A stretch of 64,000 nucleotides of DNA, taken from NCBI GenBank assembly GCA_002345025.1, contig DDUX01000070.1, forward strand, positions 14,823 through 78,822. Reading direction: 5' to 3'. Below, piece by piece: positions 1 to 8,089 of this stretch. Every line of letters starts with the position of its first letter. Position 1 is the first letter of the stretch. Position numbers and translations under genes: made by a program. Source of the stretch: Candidatus Accumulibacter iunctus. GTDB lineage: Bacteria; Pseudomonadota; Gammaproteobacteria; Burkholderiales; Rhodocyclaceae. The notes below the pieces were generated by a model. It saw only the letters and a list, made by a program, of their open reading frames with translations, ran no database searches and was not told where the DNA came from.

Positions 1-826
1 AGTTCCAGCCGGCTACGCTGGCCGTCGCCATCTCCCGGTAGAGTTCGGCAAACACCTCGCGCGGCAGCTTCCAGGGCTCGATCACCGGATTGCGCAGACG
101 CAGCAGCCGGTCGATCAGCTCGAGGCAGATCTGGTAATCGATCAGGTGATGGGCCTCCTCGCGGGCGAGCAGCTTGTCGATGAAATTGACCGCGCCGGCG
201 CTCTCGTCGAGGCGATAGGCATGCGGCGCGCGATTCGCCGGGCCCTGCGCGTCATGCACGCGCTTGAAGAAGGTCTCGCCGTCGGCCGTGTGAAACGGCA
301 GGATGTGGCTGCACAGCCGCTGCAGCAGCCGCGACTCCCAGCGCTCGAGGACCAGCCGCCGCGTCGCGCCCCAGGTGAAGAAGCGCGACCACTCGACGCC
401 GTTGTCGAGCAGCATCCGCTGCGGATTGATCGGATCGACCTGCCAGACGCCGTCGATGCGCAGGCGGTAATGATGCACCTCGCCCTTGCGGATGCGCAGC
501 GTCACGGTCGCGTAGTGGGTGTCGACCAGCGGCAACAGCGGAATCGGCGTGTGCAGATCGGCAAAGCTGCCGACCAGATGCACGACATGCCCGGGCTGGC
601 GGTCGGCTGCCGCGTGCACGAAGGTGACCGCATTGTCGGGCTGCGTCGCATCGTCGGGATCGAAGACGGCATCGACCCAGGGAAAGCGCCAGGGTTCGAG
701 GATCCCGGCGCGCGGGTCAGCGTCGAGGTGGCCGTAGTCGTGGCGCGGTCCCGCATCGTCGCGCGCCAGGAACTTGCCGATGAGGCCGAACAGATACTCG
801 CTATCGACCGCCAGAACTGGCACCAT
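1..826 (-). CDS. Glycogen-recognition (CBM48-like) domain protein, C-terminus cut by window edge
   Basis: The reading frame opens with ATG at 826 behind a strong GAGGAGG ribosome binding site and runs off the left edge without a stop, so about 275 residues are visible. Residues ~80-150 look like an AMPK/CBM48 glycogen-binding domain: a beta-rich stretch with HLVGSF and HHYRLRIDG, followed by DPINP. The later part (GAVNFIDKLL, then an LPREVFAELYREM-type helix) resembles the gluconate 2-dehydrogenase subunit 3 family, but this is weak. It lies 124 bp downstream of a GH13 glucan enzyme on the same strand, which suggests a shared role in glycogen metabolism. The function is inferred; no catalytic motif is seen. 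Confidence 0.6.
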   Translation of the reverse strand, partial: MVPVLAVDSEYLFGLIGKFLARDDAGPRHDYGHLDADPRAGILEPWRFPWVDAVFDPDDATQPDNAVTFVHAAADRQPGHVVHLVGSFADLHTPIPLLPLVDTHYATVTLRIRKGEVHHYRLRIDGVWQVDPINPQRMLLDNGVEWSRFFTWGATRRLVLERWESRLLQRLCSHILPFHTADGETFFKRVHDAQGPANRAPHAYRLDESAGAVNFIDKLLAREEAHHLIDYQICLELIDRLLRLRNPVIEPWKLPREVFAELYREMATASVAGWN

Positions 827-950
827 GACACCCTCCTCAAACTGGATCCGGCAGCCCGACTGCTGCCGGGTTGATGCGTTGAAGCAGAGCCCTGCGCCAT
901 CAACAGCCACTTCGGCTGCAGGATCGCGCCGCCGTCACAGCGGGCCCCGT

Positions 951-2861
951 TCAGCGGGCGAAGACGAGAATGCTGTTCGCCGGCAGCAGCAGGGACGCTG
1001 AAAAACCGAAACCGTGGAGCGCCCATGGCTCCGCATGGACCGCGCCGCCGTTGCCGGCGACGCCGGGATTGACCCAGTTCTCGTAGACGTCGCTGTTGAA
1101 GACCTCCCGCCAGCGGCCACCACCCGGAAAGCCGATGCGGTAGCCGAAGCGGTTGAAGTTGCTCAGGTGCGCGACGACGAGGACGTCGTCGCCCTGCCCG
1201 ACGACCCAGCGATGGAAGGCGAGCACACGGTTGCCGTCGTTGGCATGCACCACCCGCAGGCCCTCGCCGCGCAGCCCGGGAAAGTGCCAGCGAAGCCGGA
1301 TCAGCTCGCGCATGCAGCGCAGATGGTCGAGCATCTGTCGGTCGCCGCTGGCGAGCCCCGCCCAGTGCAGCAGCAGCTGCGGCTGCGACTCGAGGTCGTC
1401 GGACCACTGCTTGTCTTCGAGAAACTCCTGGCCCATGAACAGCATCGGGATTCCCGGCGCGGTCAGACTGATGCCGTTGGCGACGCGCGTCCGGCTGCGC
1501 GCGTACCACGATCGTGGATCGTCCGGCTGCGCCAGGCGAGCGATGCGCAACTCACGACCGGCGAAGACGATGTCGTGGTTCTCGGGTCCCTGGACGAACT
1601 GCCACGAGGCATCGAAGCCCTCCGGCCAGAGGCTCGCCGCCAGTCGCGACATCGGCAGCGGCCGCTCGTCGGGCTGGCTGGCGTTGCCGATGACATCGCG
1701 CAGCGCGATGCGCAGCCCATCCGTGAGGGTGGTGTCGAATCCCGCGCCCTGCGGCCGCGCACGGACGATCCACGGATTGACGTTCCAGTATTCGGCGAGG
1801 TTGAGGGCACCCGGCCGGATGTGGTCGAGGGTTGCCGTCAGGTCCTGGCAGAAGCTCCAGCCATGCGGCGCGCCGTCGTGATCGATGACGCTGACCTGAT
1901 CGTAGCGAAAGCCATCGACGCGGTACTCGTCGAGGAAGAAGCGGGCGTTCTGGATCAGGAAATCGCGCACCTCCGGCTTGCCGAAATCGAACACCAGCCC
2001 ACCCGCATGTCCGCGATCGCCGAAGTAGAGCGAGTTGCGATGGCCGCCGCCAACGGGCTGGCGATCGAGGAAGTATATGCTCTGGTCGCCGAAGTCGCCA
2101 CCGGCGTGGTTGTAGACCACGTCCAGGATCACCGCCAGCCCATGCACGTGACAGAGGTCGATCAGCGCCTTCAACTGGTTCATCTCGCCGCGCAGCTCCG
2201 CCACTTGGTAGGGCCGCTGCTGCCGCGCATCGAGCAACTGGTTGAGGGCAGCGACGTACGGTGCGAGCTCCGCATCGCCGACGGCGAAATCCATCTCCGG
2301 CGAGAAGTAGTCGGTACCGTTGTAGCCTTGGCTGAATCGGGTCTGGAACTCCTGGATCGGCAGCAACTGGATCGCCGTCACCCCGAGTTCGGCGATGTAG
2401 GGGAGAAGCCGCGCGACGTCGAGGAAGGTGCCACCCTGGCGCGGCAGCCGCGGCGCATGGAAGGTGCCGACGTGCAACTGGTAGATGACGAAATCGTGGA
2501 AGCGCGGCGTCACGTAGCCGGTCTCGTGCCACGGAAAATCGCTGCTGCGGACGACGCACTCGCCGGGATACGGCACCTCCAGCTCGCGGGCGTAGGGATC
2601 CCGCTTCGGGCCCTCGCTGCCCGTGCCGACGACGTGGTAGAGGTAGCGGTCGCGATCGCGCACACCGGGAATGAAGCCGCGCCAGTGCCCATTCGCGTCG
2701 CGACTGAGCAGGCTCGCGTCGTCACGCCGGCGGTCGTTGAAGTCGCCGGTCACGTAGACCGCGAGCGCGCCCGGCGCCCAGAGGCGAAACGTCGCGCCGT
2801 CGGCGACCAGGTTGGCGCCCATCGGCGTCCCGGGATGAATGTGCGCAAGCGATGCCGGCAT
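951..2861 (-). CDS. GH13 alpha-amylase-family enzyme with N-terminal CBM48 (glycogen branching/debranching-like)
   Basis: This 636-residue protein starts at ATG 2861 with GGAGG 10 nt upstream. Residues ~15-90 form the CBM48/early-set domain (FRLWAPGA, VTGDFN). A GH13 barrel follows, with region I DVVYNHAGG near residue 250, the nucleophile in DGFRYDQ near 320, the acid/base glutamate in LAEYW near 356 and the third acid in ENHD near 428. All three catalytic carboxylates are therefore present. Proteins of this build act on alpha-1,4/1,6-glucans as branching enzymes, isoamylases or trehalohydrolases; which activity applies cannot be decided by eye. The neighbouring downstream gene carries another glycogen-binding domain. 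Confidence 0.85.
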   Translation of the reverse strand: MPASLAHIHPGTPMGANLVADGATFRLWAPGALAVYVTGDFNDRRRDDASLLSRDANGHWRGFIPGVRDRDRYLYHVVGTGSEGPKRDPYARELEVPYPGECVVRSSDFPWHETGYVTPRFHDFVIYQLHVGTFHAPRLPRQGGTFLDVARLLPYIAELGVTAIQLLPIQEFQTRFSQGYNGTDYFSPEMDFAVGDAELAPYVAALNQLLDARQQRPYQVAELRGEMNQLKALIDLCHVHGLAVILDVVYNHAGGDFGDQSIYFLDRQPVGGGHRNSLYFGDRGHAGGLVFDFGKPEVRDFLIQNARFFLDEYRVDGFRYDQVSVIDHDGAPHGWSFCQDLTATLDHIRPGALNLAEYWNVNPWIVRARPQGAGFDTTLTDGLRIALRDVIGNASQPDERPLPMSRLAASLWPEGFDASWQFVQGPENHDIVFAGRELRIARLAQPDDPRSWYARSRTRVANGISLTAPGIPMLFMGQEFLEDKQWSDDLESQPQLLLHWAGLASGDRQMLDHLRCMRELIRLRWHFPGLRGEGLRVVHANDGNRVLAFHRWVVGQGDDVLVVAHLSNFNRFGYRIGFPGGGRWREVFNSDVYENWVNPGVAGNGGAVHAEPWALHGFGFSASLLLPANSILVFAR

Positions 2862-3043
2862 GTTCTTCGCGCCTCCGCTTTCGTGCAGGATCGATGCGAA
2901 TGATTGCCGTTTGCCGGGACCGCTGTCAAGCGCTTTCGTCGACGCGGCCGCGCCGCTGGCGGTGAGCCACAGCCACGGCGCGGGGAGCCGGCTGGCGACC
3001 CTCGATCACCACTCGGCGCGCCAGCGCTGCCGGCCGCAGCCAG

Positions 3044-3445
3044 TCAGTCGTTGCGCAACTCGACGCGCCCGTCGACGACCCGCACCCGGTCGCCCTTGCG
3101 GACCGTCGGCTCGTCGTGCTGTTCGATGAAGGCGTAGGTGCCATCCTCGTAACGGACCGTGACGGCATAGCTGAGCAACGGCGCGTTCACTTGCCGCGCA
3201 TCCTCAACGACGGTGCCGGTGCCGATGATCGGCGCGGTCACCAGGCTTGGAGCAAGTGCCGGCGCCGACGGGCGCTGCCGTGGCCCTTCGTGCGTCTGCT
3301 GGCGAATCGCCGTCACGACCCCGCAGCGCTCGCATGGTCCGCTGCGCGGCTCCTCGAAAACAGTCGAGCCTGCCCCGCTGCCGACCGCCGGACTGGCATC
3401 CGCAGCAGCGGTTGCCGCGGGGCCGCCCGGCACCGGCGCTGCCAT
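3044..3445 (-). CDS. SlyB-like (glycine-zipper lipoprotein family) C-terminal fragment
   Basis: The 133-residue frame from ATG 3445 has an Ala/Pro-rich start and then CERCGVV near residue 40. The C-terminal beta domain contains VTVRYEDGTYAF and KGDRVRVVDGRVE. The CxxCGxV signature and the final domain match the SlyB/glycine-zipper 2TM outer-membrane family. However, there is no signal peptide or lipobox, and the Gly-zipper segment that normally separates the two motifs is almost absent. Its 5' part overlaps the opposite-strand LOTUS gene. It is probably a rearranged remnant rather than a working lipoprotein. Confidence 0.5.
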   Translation of the reverse strand: MAAPVPGGPAATAAADASPAVGSGAGSTVFEEPRSGPCERCGVVTAIRQQTHEGPRQRPSAPALAPSLVTAPIIGTGTVVEDARQVNAPLLSYAVTVRYEDGTYAFIEQHDEPTVRKGDRVRVVDGRVELRND

Positions 3446-3971
3446 CGCGGCCGCGCCGCTGGATCCTCTGCGGCTGCAGACCCAGCTGTTGCGCGCCCAT
3501 GCCAATGTCGCCGAGGAAGATGGCTGGGCTCTCATGGCGCGCGTCGCCCAGTACGTGCGGGCCAATCAAAGCGATTTCGATCCGCGCCACCATGGTGCCA
3601 GCAGCTTCTCCCGGCTGCTCGAGGCCACCGCCGTCTTCGATGTCGTCGTCCGTACGAAAGGCAATGGGCAGACCCATTTCTGCCGGCCGAAGAAGAGCCT
3701 GACGCAGCCGATCGCAGCGCATCACCTCGACCGCGCGGTGGCAGCGGACTACGTCCAGGCACTCAGCGAGGCGGTCAGCAGGAGTCAGGGACCCGACGGC
3801 TGGTCGTCCGCTCTAGCCATTGGGAAACAGCTGAAGGCAATGGGACGAGAGCTCAAGGACAGTGGCTATGCGACACTGCATGAGGCGTTGAGCGCCGCCG
3901 GCCTGTTCGAGATGCGCGACACCGACGGCGCACGCAAGGAATTCCGCCTGAAGGCGGCGAATCGCGGCTGA
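3213..3971 (+). CDS. OST-HTH/LOTUS-domain protein, probable fragment of a NYN-LOTUS protein
   Basis: Recognisable homology begins near 3400 with an Ala/Pro linker and then PLDPLRLQ. A LOTUS winged-helix domain follows (EEDGWALMARVAQYV, SSFSRLLEA, VRTKGNGQTHF), and a second, related helical segment runs to the stop. In relatives this is the C-terminal half of proteins that begin with a NYN RNase-like domain; no NYN domain is present here. The open frame from ATG 3213 to ~3400 is low-complexity and antisense to the SlyB-like gene, so the start is uncertain. LOTUS domains bind RNA. I judge this a 5'-truncated gene; a stand-alone LOTUS protein is the alternative. Confidence 0.55.
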   Translation: MPVPMIGAVTRLGASAGADGRCRGPSCVCWRIAVTTPQRSHGPLRGSSKTVEPAPLPTAGLASAAAVAAGPPGTGAAIAAAPLDPLRLQTQLLRAHANVAEEDGWALMARVAQYVRANQSDFDPRHHGASSFSRLLEATAVFDVVVRTKGNGQTHFCRPKKSLTQPIAAHHLDRAVAADYVQALSEAVSRSQGPDGWSSALAIGKQLKAMGRELKDSGYATLHEALSAAGLFEMRDTDGARKEFRLKAANRG

Positions 3972-4288
3972 GCCCCGACGCGCCAGCCAGCGCGCACGCC
4001 GGCATCATGCTGTGCCGGTGGCAAATCGGGCACAGCGCCCTCAAGGAGCCGGCATCGCCGCCGGCTGCCCCTTTGCGCTGCATTGTTCCCCGAAGCGTGC
4101 TCGGCCGCGAAGGAGAAATTAGTATACTGTCCCTGTGTCTGTCGTGCGCCGCGCGACGTCCGCGATGCGAAGTCTTTCTCGGCTCGTGAGTTTGGCGAGG
4201 TGGCAGCGGATCATCTTCCTCCTTCCGGGGTGATGCGTAGAATGGCAGATCGCCTGGCTGCGAGTTCCCCGCATCTGAAAGGACCGAC
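3972..4288 (+). other. 317-bp intergenic region without a recognised gene
   Basis: It holds an 8-bp perfect inverted repeat, GCTGTGCC (4009-4016) and GGCACAGC (4029-4036), shortly after the LOTUS stop and without a following T-run. It also holds an AGTATACT palindrome (4121-4128) that could serve as a -10 element for the next gene. No open frame here resembles a known protein. Confidence 0.5.
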
Positions 4289-5299
4289 ATGACCGCTATC
4301 GCTCTCAGTGCCGCCGACCGTGCGGCATTGGCTGCCGTTGCCAACGCAGAGGCACCCCCTGGCACCATCGTGCCTGACTTCGACAGTACGGAAATGCTCT
4401 TCCAGTGGCAACGGCTCAATCCGACAGAACGCTATTTCAGCCTGCTCGAATTCTGGTGGGGTTTCGCCGATATCGAGCAGGGACGTTCCGCCCTCGACGG
4501 CAGGATGGCACTGTACCGGCAGGAGTTGTTGCAGGGTCACCGCCCTGACAACCGTTCGAACAGGATGGACAACAAGCAGCAAGAGGCGAGTTTCCGCTTG
4601 CTCGGCATGAAGCAGATCGCCCTCATGCAATTGTTCGGTCTGCTCGACATCGCTTCGGAGCCCCCCGTTCCCGGCAAAGGCTGGCAGGCCAGGCGCATGG
4701 TCGCGACCGCGTGGGGCCTATCGGCCAGCGCGACGTACCTGGAGGCATTCCGCTGCACTTCGGCCAACTTGCTGGCGCGTATCTTCTATCCTGCGCGCCA
4801 GGCTCCGGGTGCAGCGGCAGAACGAGGCGAAGACGAAATGGATGGCTCACCGTTCGTTGCCTGGGCTGACCTGGTGAACCCGTTCTTTCCCGCGTGGGAG
4901 AATTCCCTTGGCGAACCCGCCCCCGCCGAACCGTTCCGAGGCAGTGTGACGTTCAAGGTTTCGCTCGGCGCAAGGGTCTGGCGTCGCATCGTCATGCCGG
5001 CGACAAGCAGCTTCGACGATCTCGCGCGATTCATCCTCAAGGCCTTCGAATTCGATAACGAACACCTTTATCAGTTTCGCTATCAGGACGAATACGCCGC
5101 CCAACGCAGACTCAATGACCCGCGCTACAGTGATGTCGAGGACGATTCCGCCGACGAAGTGAGCTTGGGCGAAGCCGGGTTGTTCCCCAGGCAAGTGATC
5201 GTCGTCGACACCTCGATCTGGATCGACCATCGTCGTCGAAGCAACGAGCGGCTGCGTCGCACAGGAGGTGCATTGAACGACGCGGCGCCGACTTTATAG
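4289..5299 (+). CDS. pRiA4b ORF-3-like protein, truncated and fused to the start of a VapC PIN toxin
   Basis: ATG 4289 follows AAAGGA at good spacing. Most of the 336 residues belong to an uncharacterised protein ending in a pRiA4b ORF-3-like domain (FKVSLGARVWRRI, DDLARFILKAF, EHLYQFRYQDE). That domain stops early: after GEAGLFPR the frame continues as VIVVDTSIWIDH and RRSNERL, the classical N-terminus of VapC PIN-domain toxins with its first metal-binding aspartate. Only about 20 VapC residues remain before ~15 unrelated residues and the stop at 5299. The rest of the PIN domain and any VapB antitoxin are missing. The fusion is direct sequence evidence of a deletion or recombination; the toxin part cannot fold as a PIN nuclease. 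Confidence 0.65.
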   Translation: MTAIALSAADRAALAAVANAEAPPGTIVPDFDSTEMLFQWQRLNPTERYFSLLEFWWGFADIEQGRSALDGRMALYRQELLQGHRPDNRSNRMDNKQQEASFRLLGMKQIALMQLFGLLDIASEPPVPGKGWQARRMVATAWGLSASATYLEAFRCTSANLLARIFYPARQAPGAAAERGEDEMDGSPFVAWADLVNPFFPAWENSLGEPAPAEPFRGSVTFKVSLGARVWRRIVMPATSSFDDLARFILKAFEFDNEHLYQFRYQDEYAAQRRLNDPRYSDVEDDSADEVSLGEAGLFPRQVIVVDTSIWIDHRRRSNERLRRTGGALNDAAPTL

Positions 5300-5310
5300 G
5301 AGACGGGAGC

Positions 5311-7056
5311 ATGGACCCGAAATCGTTCGTCTATTCCGCGGTGCTTCTCCTGATCGTCGCGTCGATCGCCGTCGCCGTCTTCCGGCATTTCGGTCTGGGG
5401 TCGATCCTCGGGCTGCTGGTCACCGGGGTCATCGTCGGCCCGCACACGCCGGGTCCATTCGTCACCACCGAGGTGGAGGATGTGCGTCACTTCACCGAAC
5501 TCGGCGTGGTGCTGCTGCTCTTCCTGATCGGCCTGGAAATGAAGCCGCGGCGACTGTGGGATTTGCGGCGGACGCTGTTCGGGCTCGGATCGCTGCAGAT
5601 CGTCGTCTCGGCGCTGGTGATCGCCGCCTACTTCAGCCAGTTCGTGGCAAGCTGGTCGGTGGCGCTGCTCCTCGGCGCCAGCTTTGCCCTCTCCTCGACC
5701 GCCTTCGTCATCCAGATGCTGCGCGATCAGGGCGAGCTCGCCAGCCGCCACGGTCAGACCGCTTTCGCCGTCCTGCTGATGCAGGATCTGGCGGTGGTGC
5801 CGCTGCTGGCCGCGGTACCGATACTCGCCGACACGGGACCGCTGCCCGGCGAGATGGCGCTGTGGAAGCAGCTCGCGGTGGCGGTGACGATGGTGTTTCT
5901 GGTGATCGTCGCCGGACGCTACCTGGTGCCCCGGCTGCTCGACCGGCTGGCGCGGGAGAACAACCGTGAGGCCTTCTTCCTCGCCGCCATGGCGGCGGTC
6001 TTCGCGGCGGCGATGGCGATGGACCGCGCCGGCATGTCGATGGCGCTCGGCGCCTTCCTGATGGGAATGATGCTGTCGACCTCGCGCTACAGCCTGCAGA
6101 TCGAGGCGACGCTGGAACCGCACAAGGGGCTGCTGATGAGCCTCTTCTTCGTCGCCGTCGGCATGTCGGTCGACCTCGCGGCGCTCGCGCGGCACCCATT
6201 CACCTTTGCCCTGCACGTGCTGGCGATCGTCAGTCTGAAGGTGGTCGTGCTCTACGGACTGTGCCGGGTTTTCGGCAGCGGCCGCGGCACCGCGGTGCGA
6301 GTCTCCTTCATGCTCGCCCAGGGTGGCGAGTTCGGCTTCGTCGTCTTCGGCGCCGCCAAGGCTCTGGGAGTCATCGACGACCTGGTCTTCGTCATGGCGG
6401 TGGCGGTCATTTCGCTGACGATGTTGCTGACACCGGTGCTGGTCAAGATCGGCAACCGGCTGGCGCAGCGGATGGACGACCGCTCGCCCGCCGCCGACCA
6501 GCAGCCCGACTACCCCACTGGCGGGTACGAGTCGCCGCCGCGAGTGGTGATCGCCGGCTACGGCCGCGTCGGCCACACGGTGGGAACGATCATGTCGTCG
6601 CTGGGCATCCCCTTCGTCGCTTTCGACGCCGACGCCGTACTCGTCGCCAAGTGGCGCGGCGAGGGTCACCCCGTCTTCTATGGCGACATCGGCAATCCGG
6701 AACTGCTGGCCAGCGCCTCGTTGCATCAGGTCGAGCTCTTCGTGCTGACGATCGACGACCCGCACACGGCCCTGCTCGCCGCAACGCTGATCCGCGCGCA
6801 TGCGCCGGCGACGAAGATCGTCGCTCGCGCACGCGACCTGAGCACCTGCGACGCGCTGCTGCAGGCGGGAGTGACCCTGGCCTATCCGGAAACGCTCGAG
6901 GCCAGCCTGCGCCTGGCGGCTGAGAGCCTCGAAGCGCTCGGCGTCTCGTCGGGCGAGACCGGCATGCTGCTGCGCGGCGTTCGCAGCACCGACTATGCGC
7001 TGGTGCGTGCAGGACCCGAGGCGGCGCCGCAGCCGAAGCCACAGGCAGCGGACTGA
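5311..7056 (+). CDS. Kef-type monovalent cation:proton antiporter (CPA2) with TrkA-N domain
   Basis: This 581-residue protein starts at ATG 5311, just after the preceding stop, with GGAGACGGGAG upstream. Residues ~1-390 are hydrophobic with about a dozen membrane segments and typical CPA2 pieces (FLIGLEMKPR, QDLAVVPLLAA, AQGGEFGFV). Residues ~410-540 are a cytoplasmic Rossmann/TrkA-N domain with GYGRVGHTVG and a final YPETLEASL. This matches KefB/KefC/YbaL potassium-proton antiporters of the inner membrane, gated by nucleotide or glutathione adducts. No ancillary quinone oxidoreductase (KefF/KefG) gene is adjacent, so a YbaL-like role is as likely as Kef proper. Confidence 0.88.
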   Translation: MDPKSFVYSAVLLLIVASIAVAVFRHFGLGSILGLLVTGVIVGPHTPGPFVTTEVEDVRHFTELGVVLLLFLIGLEMKPRRLWDLRRTLFGLGSLQIVVSALVIAAYFSQFVASWSVALLLGASFALSSTAFVIQMLRDQGELASRHGQTAFAVLLMQDLAVVPLLAAVPILADTGPLPGEMALWKQLAVAVTMVFLVIVAGRYLVPRLLDRLARENNREAFFLAAMAAVFAAAMAMDRAGMSMALGAFLMGMMLSTSRYSLQIEATLEPHKGLLMSLFFVAVGMSVDLAALARHPFTFALHVLAIVSLKVVVLYGLCRVFGSGRGTAVRVSFMLAQGGEFGFVVFGAAKALGVIDDLVFVMAVAVISLTMLLTPVLVKIGNRLAQRMDDRSPAADQQPDYPTGGYESPPRVVIAGYGRVGHTVGTIMSSLGIPFVAFDADAVLVAKWRGEGHPVFYGDIGNPELLASASLHQVELFVLTIDDPHTALLAATLIRAHAPATKIVARARDLSTCDALLQAGVTLAYPETLEASLRLAAESLEALGVSSGETGMLLRGVRSTDYALVRAGPEAAPQPKPQAAD

Positions 7057-7084
7057 GCGCCCGATTCGCTGGCGGGCGTCGCTG

Positions 7085-7104
7085 CGGCCGGCAATCGCCG
7101 GCCG
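7085..7104 (+). terminator. GC-rich hairpin after the antiporter gene
   Basis: A perfect 8-bp stem, CGGCCGGC/GCCGGCCG with an AATC loop, lies 28 nt after the stop at 7056. There is no T-run, so it may protect the 3' end or terminate weakly. Confidence 0.3.
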
Positions 7105-7189
7105 TCGTGGCGAGCCGCTGCGGCACCCCGCCAGGCAGCGAAAGCGCGCTAGTATTCGCCTGTTGCCGCGTTTTCCGGAACCGCCGACC

Positions 7190-8089
7190 ATGCTGCCGCC
7201 CATCCCGATCCGCTACGTCGAACCCGTCTACAGGCCACCGAGCGAAGCCGAGTCGCTGATCCTGCCGGTGACCGATGGCTGCTCGTGGAACCATTGCACC
7301 TTCTGCGAGATGTACACCGCGCCGCAAAAGCAGTTCCGCGCCCGCGCCGAGGCGGAAGTCCTGGAGAGCATCCGGCTCACCGGCGAGCGCTGCGGCGATG
7401 TCGTGCGGCGGGTCTTCCTCGCCGACGGTGATGCGCTGGTGCTGCCGACCCGTCGCCTGCTGCGCATCCTCGAGGCCATCCGCAGGCATCTGCCGGCGGT
7501 CCGGCGCGTCTCGAGCTACTGCCTGCCGCGCAATCTGCGGCGCAAGTCGACCGACGAGTTGCGCGAACTGGCTGCCGCCGGGCTGTCGATCGCCTATGTC
7601 GGCGCCGAGTCGGGTGACGACGAGGTGCTCGAGCGCGTGCACAAGGGCGAGACCTTCGCCTCGACGGTAGACGCGCTCGAGCGGCTCGGCCAAGCGGGCA
7701 TCACGCGCTCGGTGATGATCCTCAACGGCCTCGCCGGTCCACAGCTCTCGCTGCGCCACGCCGAGAACTCGGCGCGCCTGGCGAACACGACGCAGCCCGA
7801 GTACCTGGCGACGCTGGTGGTCAGCTTTCCACTCGGCGAGGAACGCTTCCGCAGCGCCTTCCCGGACTGGCGGCCACTCAGCCAGCGCGAACTGTTCGTC
7901 GAGATGGAGCGCTTTCTCGAGCGCCTGGAACTGCAGCGAACGGTGTTTCGCAGCGATCACGCATCGAACTGGCTGGCGCTCAGGGGCACGCTCGACGCCG
8001 ACAAGCCGCGCCTGCTGCGCCAGCTGCGGCAGGCGATCGCCGACCCGGCGGCAGCGCCGCTGCGACCGGCGTCGGCGCGCGGGCTGTAG
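7190..8089 (+). CDS. Radical SAM protein with CX4CX2C cluster motif
   Basis: The best start is ATG 7190, giving 299 residues beginning with an IRYVEPVYRPPSEA segment typical of the family. Residues ~31-39 carry CSWNHCTFC, so the three cluster cysteines are spaced CX4CX2C instead of the usual CX3CX2C. ADGDALVLP and YVGAESGDDEVL further on fit the radical SAM barrel. This belongs to a bacterial group of unknown substrate whose members I recall sharing the GCSxNxCTFC pattern. The stop at 8089 directly touches the start of a sirtuin gene at 8090, so the two are probably cotranscribed and translationally coupled. Confidence 0.8.
   Translation: MLPPIPIRYVEPVYRPPSEAESLILPVTDGCSWNHCTFCEMYTAPQKQFRARAEAEVLESIRLTGERCGDVVRRVFLADGDALVLPTRRLLRILEAIRRHLPAVRRVSSYCLPRNLRRKSTDELRELAAAGLSIAYVGAESGDDEVLERVHKGETFASTVDALERLGQAGITRSVMILNGLAGPQLSLRHAENSARLANTTQPEYLATLVVSFPLGEERFRSAFPDWRPLSQRELFVEMERFLERLELQRTVFRSDHASNWLALRGTLDADKPRLLRQLRQAIADPAAAPLRPASARGL

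Noticed and set aside
5125..7203. Minus-strand open frame of 692 codons opposite the Kef-type antiporter
   Set aside because: Low-complexity His/Arg/Glu composition, no ribosome site, and complete overlap with a clear transporter gene.
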